The notes under the pieces were generated by a model. That model saw only the letters and a program-made list of their open reading frames with translations. It had not been told where the DNA came from and searched no databases. Positions 51,201-60,200 of a DNA stretch of 64,000 nt are shown piece by piece. Both the position numbers and the translations under genes were made by a program. Within the stretch, counting starts at the first letter, position 1. Every line of letters begins with the position of its first letter. This DNA comes from Tolypeutes matacus (taxonomy: Eukaryota; Chordata; Mammalia; Cingulata; Chlamyphoridae), in assembly GCA_026826555.1 (NCBI GenBank), contig JAKSZT010053881.1, positions 3,213,848-3,277,847 of the forward strand. The letters run 5' to 3'.

Positions 51201-54200
51201 ATTATGCATATACTAGAAACTTTTACATGTATATTCTCTTTAACAGCTTGACAGTACCAGAGAATTGGTTAAACCTCACCATCAATTGAAAAATTCTGTG
51301 ACTGTGGATAGCGGTGTGGGCAATGACACTATCTTTCTGGTTACCTGGCAGACCAGTGGTCCTCCTGAGATTTTATTATTTGATCCTAATGGAAGAAAAT
51401 ACTACACAAATAATTTTATCACCAATCTAGCTTTGAAGACTGCTCGCCTTTGGATTCCAGGAACTGCCAAGGTAGGTGTTATGACCTTGTTCATAATGAC
51501 AACATTTAGTCATTATGTTGAATTGAATCACAAAACCAAATGCATTGTGTAAAGCAAATCTGTTCTGATCAAAATTTTTTTTGAACTTAAAAGAGGGCAT
51601 TTTGTGAATATTAAATATTTCAGAGGAACAACTAAGATGTGTTCAATAACTTTAAACCATGACACCAAAGCCTTCTCACTTTGACAGTAGAAATTAGTGT
51701 TTATACAGTCCAAATAATTCTTTTAGTCTATATCCTTTTTTACAAAATCCATATAGACACACTGTTTATATGCTTAGGAAAAAACCTACCTAGGATTTAT
51801 ATAAAGAATACATACAACACATGTTTTTAAGCTCTTGTTATGTGTGTTCTAGGTGTTTTACATAAAAATACCATGATAGGAGTAAGCACAGGGTACTCTG
51901 AGCATGCACGAGGGACAGCCAGGGAAAGCAGAACGCTTCCTGGAAGTGAAGACTTCAGAATGGAAATATGGAGGATAAAGGAACCAGAGGGTGTGTATGA
52001 CATTCAAAGCAGAAACAGCATATGGAAAAACTCAGGAAAAACATGGCTGTTCATTGAATTGCACGAAGTTCACTATGAATGAATTACAGAGTAGCATATA
52101 AGGTGGGGATTTAGGGGAAGGAAGGAGCAGGGAGGGATGAGACTAGAAAGAGAAGCAGGAACCATGTCAGCAAGGGCTTTGAATGCCAGGAAAGGGAGTA
52201 GGGGCTTCAATCCTTAAGGTAAAGGGGAGCCACTAAAGGTTCTAAGCAGAGTTGAGAATTGATCAGATCCACTTTTGCACTGTCAGAATTCAGTCCCTCA
52301 TCCACCTCCCCCAAACCTCTGTGGACAGCCTCTCGACTAGCCTCCCCACCTCCCAGCTAGCATACCTCCCATCTTTTCTTCATCTCCATCTGAGTGATCC
52401 TTCTAAAACACAAATCTGATCAAACCTGTCTCCCATTCAAAGCTTTTTTGGTGGTTTCAGGATAAATTTCAAGTGGTTACTATTAATATTACACACAGGC
52501 CCTTCATTTTCCGTCTTCTGCCCAAGGCTATCTCTTAAACCTTGGGCTATCTCTGCAACACCCTATTCTTTGCTCCTACTAAACTTTTCTCTAAACTCAT
52601 CATGTTCTAGCCACACCTGTGAGCAAGGGGTAGGAACACAACCTAATTCTTGTTCCTTTGCCCTACTCCCTTTGTCTGAATTAGGTCCCCATATCAAAAC
52701 ACTTATTACACCCCAAAGTTTTTTGATGTGGGGGTTCCTGCCATGTTTCTTACTAATGGTATGACTACAAAAAATAATAGGCACAAATATGTGAAATTAA
52801 ACCACACAAACAATCAATGGGTCAATGAAGAAATCACAAGGGAAATTGAAATTAGGAAATACCTTGAGGCAATTGAAAACGAAAGCAGCATAACAAAGTT
52901 TATGCTATATAGTACAGGCAGTGCTCAGAGGGAAATTTATAGTGGTGAATGTCTATATTTGAAAAAAAAAAAAAAAAAGAAAGATCTCAAATCAACAACC
53001 TAATTGCATATCTGGAGGAACTAGAAAAATAAGAATAAACTAAACCTAAAGTTAGTAGAAAGAAAGAAAGAATAAAGATTAGAACATAAATAAATGAAAT
53101 AAAGAATAGAAAGCATCAAGAGAATCATTGAAACCAAAAGTTTGTTCTTTAGAAGATGTTAACAAAATTGACAAACCTTTAGCTAGACTGACCAAAAAGA
53201 GAAAAGACACAAATAACTAAAATCAGAAATGAAAAGGAGAATATTACTATGATCTTGCAGAATTTAAAAGGATTATAAGATAATACGATAAACGATTGTA
53301 TGCCAACAAGTAGAAAGTCTAGAGGAAATGAACAGATTCTTAGAAAACACAACTTACCTAAACTGTCTCAAGTAGAAACAGAAGCTCTCAAAAGACCTAT
53401 AAAAATAAAGACACTAAATTGGTAATCAAAAACCTCCCAACAAAGAAAAGCCCAAGACCGGATGGATTCATTGGTAAATTCTACTAATCATTCAAAGAAG
53501 AATTATTGTCAATCTTTCTCAAACTTTTTCAGAAACTTGAACAGGAAGGAATTCTTCCTAACTCATTCTATTAAGCCATTACTCTATTACCAAAGCCAGA
53601 TAAAAACATCACAAGAAAAGGAAACTACAGAACAATTTTTCTTATGAATATAGATGCAAAAATTCTCAATAAAATACTAGCAAATTAAATCCAATGGCAT
53701 ATTAAAAGAATTATGCACCATGACTAAGTGAGATTTATCTCAGGAATGCAAGAGTGGCTCAAAATAAGAAAATCAATTAATACACCACATTAACAGAATG
53801 AAGGGAAAAAATCACATGATCATCTCAATTGATGCAGAAAAGGCATTTGACAAAATCCAACTCTGTTTCATGATTAAAAAAAAAACCACTCAGAAAAATA
53901 GAAGGTAGCTTCCTCAACATGATAAAGGGTATATATGGAAAACCCACAGCTAATATTATCCTCAATAGTAAAAAATTGAAAGCCCTCCCCCTGAGGTGAA
54001 GAGCAAGACAACAGTGCCCACTTTCAACACTGCTATTCAACATTATATCGGAAGACTTTGACAGAGCAATTAGGCAAGAAAAAGAAATGAAAAATCCAAA
54101 TTGGAAAGGGAGAAGTAAAACTATCTCTATTTGCAGATGCCATGATCCTTTTCATAGAAATTCCCAAAGACTCTCCAAGAAAACTACCAGAACTAATAAG

Positions 54201-57200
54201 TGAATTTAGCAGTTGCAGGCTATAAAATTAGCATGCAAAACAGTTGTGTTTTTATACATTAGCAAAGAATATTCTGAAATGGAAATAGAAAAAAAAAATC
54301 CATTCACAATAGTTCCTAAAATACTAAAATGGCTAGAAATAAATTTCACCTAGGAGGTGAAGGACCTATACACTGAAAATTATAAAACACTGCTGAAAGA
54401 AATTAAATAAGAACTAAAAATATGTGGCAAGACATCTGTGTTCATGGGTAGGAAGACTTAATATTATTAAGATATCAATACTACCTAATGTGATCTACAG
54501 ATTCAGAGCAATCCTTATTAAAATCCTTTAAGTCTTTTTTTGCAGAAATGAAAAAGCCAATCCTCAAATTCATATGGAATCACAGGGGCCCTGAATAACC
54601 AAATCAATTTTGTAAATAAAGAACAATATTGTTGGTCTCATACTTTCTAATTTCAAAACTTAGTACAAAGTCACAGTAATCAAAACAGTGTAGTACTGGT
54701 ATAAATATAGACATATAGACAAATGGAATAGAATTGACAGTTCAGAAATAAACACATACATCTATGACCACTGATTTTTTTAGCTTTATGATTTTACTGA
54801 TTTGTGTTTAGATTCTTCCTACGTTCTTCTTTCTTTAAACAAATCAATTTTATTGATACATATTAATAAAGCATAAAATTTATCCAAAGTGTATGATCAA
54901 TAGTATTTGATATAATCACATAGTTGTGCATTCATCACTTCAATCATTATTAAAGCATTTTCACTATTTTAATAATAATAATAAACAAAAAACAGACAAA
55001 CAAACAAGAAAATTCCTCACCTCTCAATCTCTCTGTTTCCTCTGCTGTACATAGCTGTTATTTCTGGCTATACTTGCACAATTTTTTGTTTATTAAGAAG
55101 TTTTATTGAGATATATTTACATACTGTATGATCTATACAAAGTGTATAATCAATGGCTTTTTTTTTTTTTTTTTTAGCTGTTAAAAGTTCTTTATTATAA
55201 AATTGTAAAATAAATAGAAAAATAGATGGAAAGAAATAAAAAATTTTAAAAGAGAGTGCAAGGCCAGGTTAGATTTAATATAATCAATTATTAAAAATAG
55301 ATAACATTGGGTCGGATGTGGCTCAACTGGTTGGGTGTCCGTCTCCCATATGGAGGGACCCGGGTTTGATCCCCAGGACCTCCCGGTAAATAAATAAATA
55401 AATAATTAATTAATTAAAAAAAAAAATAGATAACATAGGGAAGCAGATGTGGCTCAGCATTGAGCTCCCACCTACCACATGGGAGGTCCTGGGTTCAGTT
55501 CCCAGTGCCTCCTAAAGAAGATGAACAAGACAGTGAGCTGGTGCAATGGGCTGGCACTGCAAGCTGATGCAACAAGATGATGCAACAAGAGACGCAAGGA
55601 GGAAAACATAATGAGAAACACAACAAAGCAGGGCGCAGAGGTGACTCAAGCGATGTGAGTTCCTGGATTCGGTTCCTGGTGCCTTCTAAAGAGAAGATGA
55701 GCACACAATAGACACTGCAAGTGCAAACAATGAGGGAGTGGGAGAAATAAATAAATAAAATAAATCTTTAAAAAGAAATAGATAGCATAGGAACAAATCT
55801 TTGTAAGTGTAAATAATAATTCAAATATAGTAGAAATTAATTAAATAATAATTCTAATTTTTATATTACAGCTCTAACTATAGGACATAATAATCTCTGA
55901 GAATGAAATAAATTATTGGTTTAGTTATTTAATTTCCATTTAGGCCATAATTCTTTCTAGATAATCAAATTCCTATTTGGGAATTCTTCACATCTTATTG
56001 GAATGAATTATTGTAGATTACAGTTTGCCAACTCATAATTTTATGAGGCAGAAGAACTCAAAATCTTGTTCAACAGTAGTCAAGCTAAATCATTATTGAT
56101 CCAGATTGATCATTTTAATTAAAGAGTATGAATAAGAAAGGATTAAAGAAAAATGAAGTATCCAAAAAATATCTCCTCTCCATTCCTCCTCAATTAAAAG
56201 CAAGTGTTTATTTTGTATGAAAAAATACAGAATACTAATCACAGGAACAATTTGCCAGTTGCACTGAGTAATTATTGTATATATACTATAATGTTGTTAT
56301 TTTACATTTATCTGGTCTACTCCAGCTCTTTTTGGACACTCTTTGCATGGAATACCTTTTCCCATCCTTTCACTTTTAACCTGTTTGTGTCCTTACATCT
56401 AAGGTGAGTCTCTTGTGGAAAACATAAAGATGGCTCATATTTTTTTATCCATTCTATCAGCCTATGTCTTTTTATTGGGCAGTTCAATCCATTAACATTC
56501 AGTGTTATTACTGTAAAGGCATTACTTACTTCATCCATTTTGTCCTTCGTTTCTCTGTTGTCATATCGTTCTATTGTCTGTCTTCTTACCCTTTAGTTTA
56601 CCCTTCCTAATAATCAACATTTCTAAACTCTTCTCCAAATCTCTTGCCCTTGTTTTTTTTCCTTTCAGGCTGCAGCACCTCCTTTAGTATCTCTTTCAAA
56701 TCTGGTCTTTTGGTAACATATTCTATTAGTTTTTGTTTGTCTGTGAAGACTTTGAACTCACCCTCATTTTTGAAGGACAGCTTTGCCTGATACAGAATTC
56801 TTGGCTGGCAGTTTTTCTTTTTCAGTACCTTAAATATATCATACCACTTCCTTCTCTCCTCCATGATTTCTGATGAGAGGTCAGCCTTTAATCTGATCGA
56901 GTTTCCCTTGTATGTGATGCTTTGCTTTTCTCTTGCTGCTTTCAGAATCCTCTCTTTATCTCTGACATTTGTCATTCTGAATAGTAGGTATCTTGGGGTA
57001 GGTCTTCGGATTTATTCTGTTTGGAGTGCATTGTCCTTCTTGGATATTGATATTTCTTTCCTTCATAAGAGTTAGGAAGTTCTCAGTCATTACTTCCTCA
57101 AATATTCTTTCTGCCCCTTTTCTATTCTCTTTTCCTTCTGGGACACTGATAATGCTTATGTTTTTGCATTTTGCATTGTAATTCATCTTTTCCCTGAGAC

Positions 57201-60200
57201 TCTGTTCCATTTTTCCATTCTCTTCTCTTCCTGTTCTCCTGTCTTTTCCAGTTCAGATGTTCTGTCTTCAAAAATCACTATTTCTGTCTTCAAGCATTTC
57301 AAATCTGCTCTTATGTGCCTCTACTATATTTTTAATATTATCCATCTTGTCTTTCATTCCCATAAGGTTGGTTACTTTTCTTTGCAGGCTTTCAAATTGT
57401 TCTTCATGCTCTCCCAGTGTCTTCTTAATATCCTTTATTTCTTTAGTTATATTTTCTTTAAATTCTTTGAAGTAATTTAGGAGAGTTGTGTGATTATCAC
57501 TGATTAATTGTATTAAATCCTTTATCTCTTCAGGATATTTGGTTTGTCCTTTTGGCTGGGCCATCTCTTCCAGTTTCTTAGTGTGGCTTGTAATTTTTTG
57601 CTGATGCCTAGGCATCTGAATATGTTGGTGAATTTACTCTGATGGCCAATTTCTCTCTTGCCTATTGTTTTTTTTTCCCCACAGCTCTTCTTTGATATTT
57701 GGTTCAACTTATTCTGTCTTTAAAATTGCCCAGCTTAAGTTTTCAAAATCGGACCAGAGACTCACTAGTGGGGTGCAGATTTTCTCCCAGGGATTGAATA
57801 CAGAGAGTGCAAACAGTTTTTGTCCATCAATTTCCAGATGGGTCAGCAGATGGTGCTAGTCAGCGCACCTTTCCACCGAGGTGTTTCAGTCTCAACTTTC
57901 CTGTGTTCTGTGTTGAATCTCTAGATCAGAGATTCAAAGCAGGCTCTGCTGGCCAAATTCACTGAAGATAAGCACCCCAACCTCCCCTCCCTTTTCCCTT
58001 GAAACAGCTGACTGGAAGATGTCTATTCCCCTCTCAGTTGGCTGCAGTGAGCTGGGTGTTTCACCCCAGGTTAATACTTTGGGGGTGGGAGAGGGGAGCC
58101 CTTCCCAGCCACCATGGGGGCTTGGTAACTTACGTTTGTCATTTTGGCTCCTTCATCTCTCTGTCTCTCACCCACCTGGCAGTTGTACAGCACTTTCCTG
58201 GTCTGCTGACCCCCAAAGCAGTTTTCTCAGATAGCTTTTGGTTATTTCTCCATTGTTTTTGTGGGAGCATTCAGCTCTGCCTGTTAGTCCATTGCCATCT
58301 TCCCACAATCCTCTCTGAGTCACTTTTTAACCTATTGCTTTTCTCTGTTCTTCCTTCTGCTCTACTGTGCTCCTCTTGTTACTTCCAGGGTTTAATAGGA
58401 GCAGCAGCAGTAATGAAGAAAAAAGGAATATGTGTATACCTTAATCATATGTACAAATTTCTACTATAATATAGTATATTGTATATATAGTACAATATAC
58501 TATATTGTATATTGTAGTTTTGGCCTTTTCCCTTCAGACATTCATTTTCAGTTTTGTCTAGGCAGTTTAGACTGGCTAAAAGAGTGGCGTTTAGCAATAT
58601 TTGTATAAATTACTCATGAGAGACATGGTAGAACCCTGGCCTATTAAAATAATGTGTCCTTTTCTTGGTTCCTAATAGTGTATGTGATTTTTTGTTGCTT
58701 GGACTTTCTAGATGTGGGTGGTTGGGGAAAGTGGAGGGAGGAAAGATGTTACATTTTGATCCAGGTATCTGTATAAATCAAATGGTCCACTTAGTTTGAT
58801 GTAATTTTCTAAATTGAATAGAAGGAATAGAAACATTGAACCTCCTTTTGGACAAAGGGGCTCAGATTAATATTTGTAAAGTACTTTGAAGCTGAACACC
58901 ATTAGCATTATCTTCTAAAAATGTGAATCAAGGTCTGCCTCATCCTCTAAATAAATTCAGGCTATAATTCCCTAAAGAGTTAGCTAACAATAAAAGTGAG
59001 TTGTGCTGTGAAAGCCATATAAAGATTTAATTTAAGGGGGCGGATGTGGCTCAAATGGTTGGGCATCTGTCTCCCATATGGAGGGACCTGGGTTCGATCC
59101 CTGGGACCTCCCGGTAAAAGAAGAAAAAAAAAGATTTAATTTAGTTAGCCTTTAACCAATATTATTTTTCCTGAAATCTTTTTGTAGTAATAAAAAATGC
59201 TACATCAATAAAACAAGAACAGAAATCTCTAAGGGCTTAGAGTTGTACTTTAAATTAATGGTTGATTTTTTTTTTTCTTCACAATTTAAAAAACAAAGAG
59301 CTTTTATTTTGCAGCCTGGGCACTGGACTTATACACTGAACAATACCCACCATTCTCTTCAAGCCTTAAAAGTGACTGTGACCTCTCGTGCCTCTAGCTC
59401 AGCAGTGCCCCAAGCCACTGTTGAAAGTTATGTGGAAAGAGACAGCATCCACTTTCCCCACCCAGTGATGATTTATGCAAATGTTAGAAAGGGGTTTTAT
59501 CCCATTCTTAATGCCACTGTAACTGCGACAGTTGAACCAGAAACTGGAGATCCTGTTACACTGAGACTTTTTGATGATGGAGCAGGTAACAAGGAATGTC
59601 ATGCTATTTTTCATGTTCTCAAGAGTTGTCATGTTATGTTTGATTCTGTAGTATCAGTATTAAGCTCATCTGTAAAATTCCTTCAATTCAATTATTTTTC
59701 TCATCCAATCTTATCAGGTTCTCAAATTTTTATAATATCACAGGCATACTGAGTAGCTATAGCTTACATCTGCACAAGGAACGTGGATGTGAACTTGGGA
59801 AAAGAGACTCTCCCTGAGGCTCCTAAGAGTGTGGTTGTTTGTGAGTAGGAGGAAGAGTGTGGGAGGAAACCACTTGACACCTCAGCCTTGGCTTCCATTG
59901 GCCAGGTGGACATGGTGACACTGGCCACTCTCACATAGTGAGGTCACACAGGGACAAGCTTGTATGTCCTCATCGCATGTTCTTTTAAATTCCTTCTAAA
60001 ATTTACCAACTTTTCTATTCACTGATATACTTAGGTTGGGCAGTTAAAAATAGCAAATGAAACCCCAAGAAGGAAGCTACAGTGACAGTTAATTGGAAAG
60101 TGAACTTTTGACCCATGAGATGGTCCAAGACTGTTCTTTAGCCAAGTAACTGGGTTGATGAGCAGGCACAGCCCATCTCTGGCACAGCCAGTGTCCTTCA

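Noticed and set aside
52770..58316. One L1 with a 5' inversion (twin priming) made of the sense 52.8-54.8 kb and antisense 56.3-58.3 kb pieces
   Set aside because: The order is wrong: the inverted 5' part should precede the sense 3' part and its poly-A. The sense piece is also visibly more decayed.
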